NCBI GenBank assembly: GCA_028023455.1
Contig: JAQFVV010006215.1
Coordinates: 3,395,230-3,459,229, forward strand
Reading direction: 5' to 3'
From: Epiperipatus broadwayi
Lineage: Eukaryota; Onychophora; Udeonychophora; Euonychophora; Peripatidae
DNA: 64,000 nucleotides
A program made the position numbers and the translations under genes. Positions 11,952 through 22,571 of the stretch are shown piece by piece; position 1 is the stretch's first letter; the number at the start of each line of letters is the position of its first letter. The notes below the pieces were generated by a model. The model worked only from the letters and a program-made list of their open reading frames with translations, made no database searches and had not been told where the DNA came from.

Positions 11952-12785
11952 ATTGTTTTAATACCAGTGATATTTTGTTGACTACAAAGGATACGCTCAA
12001 ACCAAAGCACAAGATAGAAACTTTGAAAAGATAAGAGCAGCTGTCTTATCTTTGTACTTAAATTCACTTATATAGGCCAATATAAAGCATCTTGGAATGA
12101 GAGTATAAAATTCATCAATTGTGAAATCTTCCGATCTTCTACTTGTTAATATTATGAAATATTAAAACCTATGTAACTCTTATTTAATTTACTAATGCAG
12201 TATTTATATGTAATTTTTTAATCATAAAAGAATTACACCATGTACACATGCGCTGTAATATTGTTTTAATACCTCAATGATATTTTACTGGGGATGAAGA
12301 ATACTCTCAAACCAAAGCTCAATATGGTCTTCGATAATATAAGAGATCATCTTATCTTTTGTACCTAAATTAACTTATATAGGCCAATCACTTTACATCT
12401 ATTAACAACTGCAAAAGTTTTCAATTTACTGCCTGATAATATTATGAAATATTAGAATTTATGTAACTATCTTATTCAATTTACTAATGCAATATTCATA
12501 TGTAATTGTTTATTCAGATGGGAATTACATCATATCACATATACTGTAATGTTGTTTTAATACCTCAACAATGTTTTGTTGAGTATGAAGGATACTCTCA
12601 AACCAAAGCACAAGGTAGAGACTTTGAAAAGATAAGAGAAGCCATCTTATATTTGTACCTTAATTCAGTTATATAGACCAATCTAAAGCTTCATGGAATG
12701 AGAGTGTGAAGCTCTTTCATTAATCACTTTATATCCATTAACTTTATTCCATCCATTAATAATCATGAAATCTACCAGTTTACTG
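11952..12785 (+). repeat. ~300-bp tandem repeat array, left part
   Basis: Three diverged units start at about 11952, 12260 and 12551 with ATTGTTTTAATACC. Each carries GATACTCTCAAACCAAAGC, then CTTATCTTT-TGTACCTAAATT, TATATAGGCCAAT and TAATATTATGAAATATTA. The third unit stops at 12785 where a Penelope-like element is inserted, and continues at 14612. There is no coding capacity. The units could be a minisatellite or tandem tails of an older element. Confidence 0.75.
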
Positions 12786-12820
12786 TTTTGCTGAAGGTTT
12801 ATAATGGTGGTATTTTAGTT

Positions 12821-13060
12821 GTATTTATATATTGGACTATTTTCACCATCTAATATAAGTATTGAATGTCTAAATTTAACTTTATTTAAATATTCCAAAT
12901 ACATTCAACTGTTAGTAATAGCACACAAGTTAGTATATGTACAACATTTCAAGAAATATTATTCTCCCATCTTCTTCAGGTGTTGCTGGTTTGGACCAGT
13001 GGTAGTATTAGTATGAAAATTGAACATGGACCCTTAAATTATTGAATACTGAATTTTAAG
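12821..13060. repeat. Left inverted terminal repeat of the PLE
   Basis: The stretch TATTGGACTATTTTCACC...TATTGAATGTCTAA is the reverse complement of 14541-14612. Further in, ATTATTCTCCCATCTTCTTC and the tRNA-like stretch also match inverted. On the minus strand it contains CCTGAAGAAGATGGGAG; CTGAAGA is the form of the hammerhead core (CTGANGA) often found in PLE ends, but no following stem-GAA is preserved here. Confidence 0.75.
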
Positions 13061-13089
13061 ACATATTGTTAATTATAGAAATTCACTTT

Positions 13090-14337
13090 GCCAAAATTTA
13101 TCAAGATTTGTTCTCACAATTCTTAGTCCTTTGACATACAAGATCAGTCATTTGTCAGGGATTCTAGACACTTCATAGAATTTATCAAGAATATAAAAAT
13201 TGAAAGGACTGACCTACTAGTAAGTTTTAATGTGGAAAGTTTATTCACAAATGTACCATGTGAAGAAGCATCATCTATTGTAAGAAAAAAATTAAATGAT
13301 GATAATAGTTATAAACCAGAGCAAGTCTTCTTATTGACAGTATAATAAAACTGTTAATATTCTGCATAACAACCTACTTTCAATACAACACAGAATTCTT
13401 CCAAAAAAATCAAGGAATGGCTATGGGCTCATCATTGTAACTACCGATTAGCACTATTTACATGGAAGAACTTAAAACCATAGCCATAAAGACAACTACC
13501 TATCCACCTAAAGTTTGGCTTCACTATGTTGATGATACATTTGTTGTATGGCCACATAGTAGAGCATGATTACAAACTTTCTGGAAACACATCAATAACA
13601 TATCCCCTTCAATTAAATTCACAATAGAATTAAAACAAGAATAAAAATGGTATTACAGAAAACTCTCACATATAGGAAAATACTTAACATGTACATCCAA
13701 TCACACCAACACAAAACATAGAGTTATATAAGCAAGTGATTTGAAAAGAGAAAAGATCTATACAGAACAAATTCTTATGAAAAATGATTATCCATCAACT
13801 CTTATTAAGAAAACCTTAAATAGACAACAAAAAGAACCACCAACAGAAAAAAACAATTATTGGTATGGTAGTGAATTCATATCTACCAAAAATAGCAGAC
13901 AAATTAAGAGAAATCTGCAATCAGTATAACAATTAAAACAGCTTTCCAGAACCATGCCACATTATAAGAAATTCTAACATTTACAAAGCCTAAACTTGAA
14001 ATGCTGAAAAGCAAAAACTGCATCTATAAAATATCATGAAAATGTGAAAGAATGTATATTGGTCAGACCAGTCATCCCATTGAAAAGCAATTGCAAAAAC
14101 ACAAACTGATGATTAGAAAATAGAAAACAGATATGTCTAAGGAATAAACTATGTAAGTACCAATGAACATATGTTCAATTGGAAAAATTTAAAAAAAAAT
14201 GGATAGAAAAGGTACAAAGAAGAAAATTTAGAGAAACTGTTCATATGACAATGGCGAACAACTCCATAAGTCAACCTAGTGTGACTACACATAATATATG
14301 GAAACCACTAATCAACTTTGCTCTTAGGAAAAAGTGA
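13090..14337 (+). pseudogene. Penelope-like RT / GIY-YIG polyprotein, decayed
   Basis: Clear PLE landmarks in order: SFVRDSRHFIEF and DLLVSFNVESLFTNVP (13148-13260; family LVSFDVxSLFTxVP); MAMGSSL then ISTIYMEELK (about 13418-13480); WLHYVDDTFVVW with the catalytic YVDD at 13525-13536; HIGKYLTCTSNHTN; the linker YLPKIADKLREICNQYN (about 13885-13930); then the GIY-YIG domain YKIS-stop-KCERMYIGQTSHP with the conserved downstream KHKLMI (14020-14118), and a C-terminal FRETVHMT ... SQPSVTTHNIWKPLI (14229-14325). Stops and frameshifts occur throughout. The encoded enzyme would have primed reverse transcription at nicks made by the GIY-YIG endonuclease. The N-terminal part upstream of the RT fingers is missing. 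Confidence 0.9.
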
Positions 14338-14394
14338 AGAAATCAGGAGGAATCTCATAGATAAGTATATGAAATTTCTACTGACTGTTGCTTG

Positions 14395-14612
14395 CCTTTG
14401 ACAGGAAAACTCATTTGGTTAGAGCATTACAGAATCTAAGAGTCCAGGTTTAATTCACATGCTAGTACTGTCACTAGTCAGGCAGAAACATCTGAAGAAA
14501 AGGGGAGAATAATATCTTTTGATACACTTGGAATAATTAAATAAAGTTAAATTTTTCTAAAGACATTCAATACTTAATATTAGATGATGGAAATAGTCCA
14601 ATATGTAAATAC
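14395..14612. repeat. Right inverted terminal repeat of the PLE
   Basis: Inverted partner of 12821-13060. It begins just after the RT/GIY-YIG frame and ends with GGAAATAGTCCAATATG-TAAATAC. It contains the tRNA-like block listed separately and CATCTGAAGAAAAGG, a decayed hammerhead-core-like string. Confidence 0.75.
14411..14465 (+). promoter_or_regulatory. tRNA-like Pol III boxes inside the PLE terminal repeat
   Basis: A box A-like TGGTTAGAGCATT (14416-14428) and a box B-like CAGGTTTAATTCACA (14445-14459) stand at about the spacing found in tRNA genes, with CTAAGAGTCC between them. A diverged inverted copy lies in the left terminal repeat near 13010-13050. This suggests a tRNA-derived SINE or internal promoter embedded in the PLE ends. 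Box B has lost the GTTCGA consensus. Confidence 0.5.
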
Positions 14613-14822
14613 TACCAGTCTACTGCTTGTTAATATTATGAAATATTAGAATTTATGTAACTCTTACTTGAGTTACTAGAGCAGTATTCATATGCAATTT
14701 TATAATCAGAAGGGAATTACACCCTATACACATGCATGTAATATTGTTAATATTTCAACAATGTTTTGTTGAGTATGAATGATACTCTCAAACCAAAGCA
14801 AAAGATAGAAATTTTAAAAAAA
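14612..14822 (+). repeat. ~300-bp tandem repeat array, right part
   Basis: This resumes the third unit after the PLE (TAATATTATGAAATATTAG) and starts a fourth at about 14748 (GATACTCTCAAACCAAAGC), which ends in poly(A) at 14816-14827. Confidence 0.75.
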
Positions 14823-15399
14823 AAAAATCTCTACGCACATTTTCTGACTTATTTACTTATATTCTTCATTTCCCCACAGTTACATGAGATTTATTACTTC
14901 TTTTATTAATCAACTCTTCTTCTTCTCCCTCATTATAATTTTTTTGTTTTTACTATTTTTAATAAATATTATTTTAAGCGTAAGTTGTTTTTGACATTAT
15001 TTATTTTTTTTGTTTTTACTATTTTTAATATATATTAAATTATATAAGTTGTTTTTAATGATTTTAAGTAGTAATTTATATCCTGTTTTAATGTTCTTCT
15101 GTTGCAAAACTATTTTTTTATTTCTATTTAATTTAAATTACACATATCAAGATCCAGCTTTTATACAATAATAATTTTTTTTTTTTTTTAAAAAAAGATT
15201 AATAAGACAATTATTTTATCAAAGTATGAACAGATTTTTTTTTTTATTATCATCTGCATCTATACAACCTTCTACACAAAAAGATTTTATAAAAGTTTCA
15301 CTTAAATCTTATGTATTTTTACATCTTTAATAGATTTAAAATAAAAACAAACTATTTTAGATAATTGTAGATTAAAAGCACATTGATTAATTTTTATTA
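14823..15399. other. No gene seen; low-complexity T-rich DNA
   Basis: Two near-copies of TTTTTTTGTTTTTACTATTT (about 14940-14965 and 15006-15031) form a short local duplication. Long poly(T) tracts are present. No frame is supported. Confidence 0.4.
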
Positions 15400-15572
15400 A
15401 TATCATCTGTTCTTTATTATCATTTACAATGCTTTTTTACAACCCATTATTGATGATATCAATTGCCTCAGCAATCTTCTTCAGAACTTCTACTTATATT
15501 TCCAAATCTTAAACGGTCAATAGTGAGTTGTAAAAAAGCATTGTAAAAAGTAATAAAGAACATAGATAATAT
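15400..15572. repeat. Fold-back repeat with hammerhead-like core string
   Basis: Arms 15400-15453 and 15517-15572 are near-perfect reverse complements (ACAATGCTTTTTTACAAC against GTTGTAAAAAAGCATTGT). The loop contains, on the minus strand, CTGAAGA (15478-15484) followed by a 6-bp hairpin GATTGC/GCAATT. This is the layout of a hammerhead core plus stem II, but the expected GAA after it reads GAT and no stem I is found. It may be a decayed PLE terminus. Confidence 0.55.
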
Positions 15573-17240
15573 TGGCAATGCAATAAGAAAGATAAAGTTA
15601 TTAATTAGTTTTTCTCTGTCTTAATTGTGTTTTATTTTTATTTTTATAAAAACATATTTTTCAAAATATATAATGCAGATGTACAAAATAATTAATTATG
15701 ATATAAAATTGATTAATTTTGATTATTATTTTAAAGTGAAAATGAAACAAAATGTAATCAGACAATATGTTATTGCCCATTTAAACACTTTTCTAAAATC
15801 TTTAAAAACAAATATCTGAATAACAGACTAAATCTATTAAGAGGAATCAGCCAGTTAATATAATACTAATAAGAATGACAGTAATAGTAGTAATAGATCA
15901 ATGAGAGGGAGAAAGTGTTAGGAAATTATTGCAGGAAAAAATATATAATTTAATTTAATACCTGTTGGCTGAAATGAGTTGCTAAAAAACTCAGTTGATT
16001 CAATTATGTCCAACAAGTCATCTCAAAAACTTATGTTATATTAAAACAATTTATCTAGTAAATCAAGATTTTAATAAACCATGACAAAAGCTGGTTTTGT
16101 ATAACAGTGTAAACGTGAAAAATATTTGTTAATATTTTTATAGAATCTTTAAAGAATTTGCCTATAAAGTGAGATTTATATTGATTGTTTAATCGACATT
16201 TTTATATCTGTAATGATAAATTTCCATTCCAGTGGAAGGAAAATAATGAAGTAGAAAAAATAATAATATAATTTATATAGTTGAATCAGGATCCTGAATT
16301 AGAAGTTTTTAAATTTTTAATCAATTATATGCTGTCATGATTATTATTATGCACAGTATTTATTATATTAAGATATCTTAATAAATCCAAAAAAAAAACA
16401 AACAAAGAAATTGTATTCTTCCAACTAAAATTGGTGAACCTGTAAATATAAAGTATTTTTCAAAATTCATGTTCATAATTAATAATTTACATTTGTAACT
16501 TCATGTTGACAAATATATTTATTTAGAAATAATATTCTTTGAAAATTAATAATCATAAATATATAATAATTGGAATATATTTTTGTGTCATAGTGTCATG
16601 GCAATTGCTATTATACTTTTTAAATATTAAAATATTTGAATTTTAAAAGGTTCAGGTTAATTTTCCAAGAATAATATTCAGAGCATACTCAAGCAATTGT
16701 AGCTAGGTTTTTATAGCAATTATTATTAATTTTTTAAATTCTTTTCTTTTTATTTCAAATTATGAAAATAACTAATATATATTGAAGCAGTCGGATCTGA
16801 GTTCGATCCTAGCTTCATGTCATCTAGCCATAAGCCCACTTCAAACCCTAGTACTAACCTTAAATTTCCGATGCAATGGGGCTTTATACGTTCAATCCAC
16901 GCTAATTTCCATAAAGAATAACTTATTTCATAAATGTGTATTCAAATAATTAGTTTCAGATTTAAATTGATCAATTCTATTATTCATGAATTTATATATT
17001 ATAACTGCGTGGATTGTGCGTATATATTTGTAAATATTTAAATATATATAATTGTTTAAAAGTTTCATTACGTTGGGAATGTTTGATTTTATTTTTAAAT
17101 AATTTGTTAAAGTTTTATTGATTAAAAGCTACATTCTTTCGATAAGCTTTTAGATTTTCCCTTTTCAAAACAACAGTTAAAGTTTTATTAATTAGAAAAA
17201 AGATAAGGATTTCCTAATTAAAATCATTTTCTGATTTTAA
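15573..17240. other. No gene seen; one isolated box B-like site
   Basis: AT-rich sequence. GAGTTCGATCCTA at about 16799-16811 matches a Pol III box B and is followed by moderately GC-rich sequence, so a tRNA-derived SINE fragment is possible. No box A could be placed convincingly. Nothing else recognised. Confidence 0.4.
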
Positions 17241-17270
17241 GAATTCATTTTCTAATCAGAAAATGAATTC
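17241..17270. repeat. Perfect 13-bp-arm hairpin
   Basis: GAATTCATTTTCT (17241-17253) and AGAAAATGAATTC (17258-17270) are exact reverse complements with a 4-base AATC loop. I could not assign it to an element. Confidence 0.7.
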
Positions 17271-17936
17271 AAGTTAATGAGTTTGAAACCCTTATCGAAG
17301 GAATGTATCTAAAAACATTGATAATGAAAGAAGCGCTAGCCTGAAGGCATCAGAGGACAGTATTTATAGCTCTGAAAAGTTTGGAAGAAAGAAAGCCACC
17401 TTTGTTGTAGAGAAGTGTAGTCAACTCTGTGCGTTTTTAAATTATAAAATTAAATAGTGTTTCGATCATGGTGAAGGGATAAAATGTCAGGAATCTGGCT
17501 ATGGTTCCTGAAGTCCCCTAACAATCTTCAATGAGGCTGCTGAATCTTTTCCGGACCAATCATGCTGCTAAAATTGTGAAAATTCATTAAAATACTGTTC
17601 AAGTAATCGACCAAATGTGTGCCTACATTTTTTTACTAACTCGGATGTGTAACCTAAGAACCAGTCCCGGAAGAAATGGGTAATATGTTTTCATAATGAA
17701 CCTTAAACTTTCTGGTCAGTTTCGAACTTTACTTTACACTCCCTTTTAGAGCTATTTTATTCTTTAATGTAACAATCTTTATAAAACCTTTTATTCATGC
17801 TACTGTAAATTTATATCGTAGTTCTCTCAACCTCTAGTCTTTAAACTTTCTCTTTTCTTACTTGGCGGTTCATTTACTATATTATATATATATATTGGGT
17901 GATTTATTAATGTCATTTATTTTTAATTATATGCCA
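17271..17936. other. No gene seen; somewhat GC-richer block
   Basis: The block at 17330-17750 is less AT-rich than its surroundings and includes AGTATTTATAGC and ACCAATCAT elements, but no frame or repeat is recognised. It could be an LTR or SINE remnant. Confidence 0.35.
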
Positions 17937-18075
17937 ATAATCTTTCGACTCGATGATCTCCTTTGTTTCCGTTGCCTTGTGCAAATAATAATATATTAAT
18001 TCTAATAGTAATTCTCGCCCAGTAGAACTAGATTTACCGTTCTATCAATTATCGAGTCGAAAGAGATTATTAAAT
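17937..18075. repeat. Short fold-back repeat
   Basis: AATAATCTTTCGACTCGATGA at the left matches, inverted, ATCGAGTCGAAAGAGATTATT at the right (18048-18073). Arms are about 22 bp with a one-base offset, and the spacer is about 90 bp. This looks like a small MITE-like hairpin. Confidence 0.6.
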
Positions 18076-19689
18076 GTGTGTGTGTTCTTTTTATAATTGG
18101 CTAATAATAAATTATTAGCTCCATTTTTAATCTATGTCCCAGATATTTTTTGTATTCACCAATATGTATTTATTCATATCTAATCTTAAAATGTTTTTTA
18201 TTGCAAAAGGGCCGATAAAGGATCAAATATATTCTAATTCAACTTTGTTATTTAAGATTCAGGAAGGGCACGATGATTGGGGCATAATTAATAGGATTTA
18301 CAAATACTTTAAAATAATTTTAGTTAAAGCTCATTTGACTTTAATTAATTGATCAAGTCATCCCGTAGAGCATTCTATATGGGTTTTAGTATTCAAACGA
18401 TAACTATCAAGTCATCATCTTCAAACGTTGCTGACATAGGGCAATCTTCTGCTCCATTAGGCTGGTCGGTGATCATATTTCTGTTATTTTAAATTATCGA
18501 GGAAGAAAGTATTTCCTCTCCTGTTCATATTAGTCAAAGGGCATAAGACTTGTCAGATGCAAGCCGCCATAGGACTTCGATTATCGACTAGCCATCGTCT
18601 TTCAATTTCATTTTATAGCTCATAATTCATCAGCACCCTTACCTCTCTGTTCCAGTAAAGCCTGCTCTGATGCTCGTAATTCGTGATGAAGTGATTTAAA
18701 TTAAAGTCGAACAAATTCTCAGTTATATTTAATTAAATAAGTTTTCCAATCAAGATTAAAGTTATGCCCTAAAATACGTATCTTGCTCTTCATGAATGGA
18801 TTTGCGAATGTGAAATAAATATCACATTCTTTCGTATAAAATTAGAGTAAAAATTTCCTTTACTAATGAATACCTTTATCTGCCTTTTATTTTCTTGTTG
18901 GGGGCATAGACATAGAATTCCAATATTGCATAATATCCATTGGCATATAATAAGAACCACCACTCTTATTATAATTCTAAACTATATTAAAGGCTAGAGG
19001 TGAGTAATATGATCATTATCTTATTCAACCAAACAAATTATTATTATTAAATATTTTCTAAACACACTTGGTTTCTTAGTTCATAATTCTTTTATAATTA
19101 TTTTAATGTTAATACTCGCTGTCTATGTTGGCAAGCCGAACATATACATATGATTCGATTTAAAATTATTTTAGTCAGTTTATTATCAGATATTAATGTC
19201 AGTTCAGGGGTCTCTAGTCCTTACCAACCGTTGAGCTAGTTTCTTGGTGCATAGCACTGTGCCATCGATTTCTACTAATCTGAGCTGGTGAGTTGGGTTT
19301 GAATTCAGTTTGGTTCAGCTGAGTTTGGATCCTACTTACAGTTAAGGTGGTAGGTTTTTCGACTGGTACAATATTAAGTATTATTTTGCTAATTAAATTT
19401 TATTCTCTTTATTAACTCTTGGTATTCTTTATCCATTGTTTTATAGTCTTAATTAATTATTTATCAAGGTAAACTAATATTTCACTGAGTTAAGACTTGG
19501 ATATAATAACAAGAAGTGGTATATAGGCATAAATAGCCCAAGACACCTGGTTAATATTTATTCTGGATTTTGGATATATGTATTAATAATGCTGATGGAC
19601 ACACACACATATGTAATTCTAAGGCAGTATGTAATTTGCTTATACTGAATATTATATACGTAAATAGAAGAATTTGAACTCAGAATTTT
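18076..19689. other. No gene seen; possible old SINE
   Basis: Moderate GC content at 18360-18700 and 19120-19370. GGGTTTGAATTCAG (about 19297-19310) resembles a Pol III box B. No protein is recognised. Confidence 0.35.
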
Positions 19690-19995
19690 CCACTCTATCT
19701 TAAGCAACTGATACACATGATCACACACATGGAAGAGTGAAAAGATTGAAGCCTGTCCATTAAAGTTTGAGGAATTGCTATCTTAATATAAACAGAGCAC
19801 TGATTGTATATATGTGTGTGAGATTATGGTCTGGCCCAACTGATGAATGCTGGTTCTGCACAAAATACATATATTGGGATCATATATCCTTTTACATGTG
19901 TGTGGCCATGTGTATCGGTTGCTTGAGATAGGGTAGAGGATGAATAGATCGAAAAATCCTGAGTTTAAATTCATCTATTTATATAAATGTATTAC
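19690..19995 (+). mobile_element. Hammerhead-bearing SINE-like element, copy E
   Basis: Shares the GATTGAAGCCTGTCCATTAA block, AATATAAACAGAGCACTGAT, the hammerhead (19826-19883), the GTGTGGCCATGTGTATCGG block, and a decayed tRNA-like part. It lacks the 5' head and is the isolated copy of the family. The 63-codon minus-strand frame here is a shadow. Confidence 0.7.
19826..19883 (+). ncRNA. Hammerhead ribozyme motif, copy E
   Basis: Outer stem I ATGGT pairs with ATCAT (one G-U), inner stem I CCCAA pairs with TTGGG, and core CTGATGA (19840-19846) is intact. Stem II is weakened (ATGCTG against CTGCAC) and GAA is AAA. The CCCAA/TTGGG pair differs from the CCAA/TTGG or ACCAA/TTGGT of other copies yet still pairs, which supports selection for the helix in the ancestral lineage. 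Confidence 0.7.
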
Positions 19996-20123
19996 AAAAC
20001 ATGTTTTCAGGAACAACTATGTTTAATAAAAATAAAATAAATTTATTGAAAGTAATCACGGTTATTTCTGAAATCATGTTTCATAAAACATCTTTTACCC
20101 ATGAAAACATTTACTCAATACAT

Positions 20124-21028
20124 AAAAAAAAAATCCTAGATATAATAAAATATCTTTATCTAACAACAAAATGATATATGACAATATCTGTAATATAGTC
20201 ATATAATCATAACACATAAAAATAATATATAAAAGCTCTTTTCTGGTTCACTATTATTACTACCCAGAAAATATAAAATGGGTAAAACTTTCATATGTTC
20301 CTAAAATTTATAATACATTATTAAAAAATAAAAATTATATAGATAAAAATATTAAAATAGGATGGTCAAACAGTAAAAATCTTGATATATTAGTAGGAAT
20401 TATAAATAAAAGATAATATAAAATATAAAAAGGGTATAGTATATAAAATTACTTGTGGGGTTTGCAGTATGGTTTATTATGGACATACAGCAAAACAATT
20501 AGAAGAAAGGGCTAAAGAACATAATAATGCTATTAATAGAAGAGATGACAGATCTGCATTATATGTTCACTACTTAAAATATGGACATAGAATAGATTGT
20601 GTTAAGAATATAAGTCCATTAAATTATATTAAAGAAATTAATAGAAGGAAGATATATGAAACCAATTACATTAATTATAACAGAAATAATTGTATGAACA
20701 TTTATAAAACGTCAATTAATTTAACTAATAATTGGATAATGAAAAATGAATGGAGGGTTGTATAATATGTGTTATTATAAAGATATTTAAGTGTAATTAT
20801 AGGCTTGTGTTAATTTTATATAGAGCCAGTAGATGTCACTATGTATGCAATATAGGTTATTTTTGTAATTAAGACATATTGAAAAGGGCAAAAATTTAAA
20901 ATTTGCCAAAAAGAGCTTTTATATGTTATTTTTATGTGTTATGATTATATGACTATATTACAGATATTGTCATATAACATTTTGTTGTTAGATAAAGATA
21001 TTTTATTATATTTAGGATTTATTTTTAA
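20124..21028 (+). mobile_element. 5'-truncated Penelope-like element flanked by inverted repeats
   Basis: Arms of about 120 bp (20124-20245 and 20907-21028) are near-perfect reverse complements and include TATCTTTATCTAACAACAAA, ATGACAATATCTGTAATATA and AAAAGCTCTTTT-type sequence. Between them lies only the C-terminal part of a PLE protein. The compact structure (about 905 bp) suggests a truncated insertion or a non-autonomous derivative that keeps both ends. Confidence 0.75.
20290..20765 (+). pseudogene. PLE linker and GIY-YIG endonuclease domain
   Basis: The first frame gives YVPKIYNTLLKNKNYIDKN, which aligns to the PLE segment between RT and endonuclease (YFGKISEKIxKIxKKxNI). After a one-base frameshift near 20410, the open frame reads GIVYKITCGVCSMVYYGHTA (GIY-YIG motif as IVY ... 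VYYG, with the paired cysteines typical of PLEs), RAKEHNNAI, HYLKYGH and RRKIYETNYI. The open part (20469-20765, 98 codons from the first Met) ends at a natural-looking stop. The two GIY-YIG tyrosines and the EH downstream are kept. It is a different PLE lineage from the copies at 35-51 kb. No RT catalytic region remains. Confidence 0.85.
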
Positions 21029-21809
21029 TTTGCAAAAGCAACATAAAGGATTTATTCCTTGTATTGTAGATTTCAATACATATATTTACAATTGTATTAT
21101 TAATTGGTAATACTAAATAGACATTTTTAACAAGTTTTTATTAACTATTTATTTGGAAGTTCATTATTTATTGATTTTGTTACTTAGTCCTTCCATTATT
21201 ATCTAGTATTTTAATTATATAACTGAAACACCACAAGAGGTCAATTTATCTGTAGTCAGACTCTCATCTGCCTTTGTCATTATACATAATTGGTAGCTTA
21301 AATTGAGATATAGATTAATTAATAATACACACATGCATGCTTACTCCATTACATAATTAAAATAGCCAATGATTCTTCACATCTACACTCACATCTTGCA
21401 AGAAATGAATATAAAGAGTTTTCAAACTAAATTTTCTGATTTTTATTCTTAACAATAAATTTATTATACAATTAAAATATGCAAATGAATCAATTCAAAA
21501 ACAATATTACTTAATTTTGTCTGGTATGATTAAGAATGATTCTTATTAATAAATATATAAATGATTAATAATTAGTTACAAATAAAATTAATATCTAAAA
21601 GTAGAGTATTACTAAAAAATATTAAATGTTATATATTCTGGCAAAAAGTTAGGAAAATATTATATATTTAGAATTCATTCATCTATTAGTAAAAATCAAT
21701 GATACAACAATAGTAATTTATATTGTAAACATGAGACATATTACAGATACTGATAATGAATTAGAAAATTACCATCAGTAATAATATCCAATAATATAAG
21801 ATTTACTTA
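21029..21809. other. No gene seen
   Basis: AT-rich sequence with no recognised feature. Confidence 0.5.
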
Positions 21810-22247
21810 ATGTAACGGTCAAATATGTACATTCGTGTAACAAAATCCAGAGTTTTAGTAAATCATCCCAAGTCCGACCAGAATACGGTGCTAGTTCCTC
21901 TACTATTGCTCAAAGATTTACCACCTTACAGATGACACATATGAGTTTACAGCACTATTCTCCTTCTACCTGCTGGCAATAGAACATCAGTAAAGCAGAG
22001 ACTATGGAGAAAGTTGACAATCTAACTAGTATAGCTATATAGATATCATGTGGCTAGGATATAATTATTAAATACGAAAGTGATTCTTAATGACTAATAA
22101 TAAATAATAAATAATGACTCAATGATAATGAGATGATGAGCAAGACTGAGACATGAAACAAAGTTAAATTTAAAATTAATTTAATAAAAGTTAAATATTA
22201 AAACAATAAATAAAATGATAATTACAAATGTCTATATGCATTGTCTT
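21810..22247 (+). repeat. Second start of the TGTAACGGTCA family
   Basis: TGTAACGGTCAAATATG at 21811 resembles TGTAACGGTCAGAATCG at 23532, and both are followed by a moderately GC-rich stretch and then AT-rich tandem-like DNA. This could be another, more decayed copy of the same LTR-like sequence. No coding content is seen. Confidence 0.3.
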
Positions 22248-22571
22248 ACTCGCAGGTGATTAAGGGATGATTTACATTTCAGTTTAGGTTCACATGCAGG
22301 TGATGGTTTAGTAAATACAATTATTTATGGCTGAGTTATACTTAGTTTGGTTTACATATATATATGGTGGGTAAAATCACTCACAGGTGATATTAAATTT
22401 CCAATTACAAATTATTTGGTTCCTTACATATATGTATATCACTCGTAGGTGATGATTTAAAATATAGGCATTTCCGGTTTATAGATAGCATTTCTAATCA
22501 CTCGCAGGTGATTGTAGTTTTAGGTTACAAATGCTTTAATTGATTTAGCTATATATATCTATCATTCGCAG
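22248..22571 (+). repeat. Spaced array of CACTCGCAGGTGAT motifs
   Basis: The motif CACTCGCAGGTGAT or close variants begins at about 22247, 22291, 22378, 22440, 22498 and, truncated, 22560. Most steps are close to 60 bp, with spacer sequence partly shared (TTAGGTTACAAATG type). The core CAGGTG is an E-box (Snail/ZEB type). The array may be a decayed minisatellite with the motif as its most conserved part. Confidence 0.65.

Larger units (their letters stand above)
12786..14611 (+). mobile_element. Penelope-like element with inverted terminal repeats
   Basis: The element carries a decayed RT plus GIY-YIG frame (13090-14337) bounded by long inverted repeats (12821-13060 against 14395-14612). It sits inside the tandem array. 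The array sequence CTACCAGTTTACTG (12772-12785) recurs as CTACCAGTCTACTG directly after the element (14612-14625), a 14-bp target-site duplication with one difference. PLEs are known for variable-length target duplications and for terminal repeats in direct or inverted arrangement, which fits. The copy is inactive. Confidence 0.8.
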
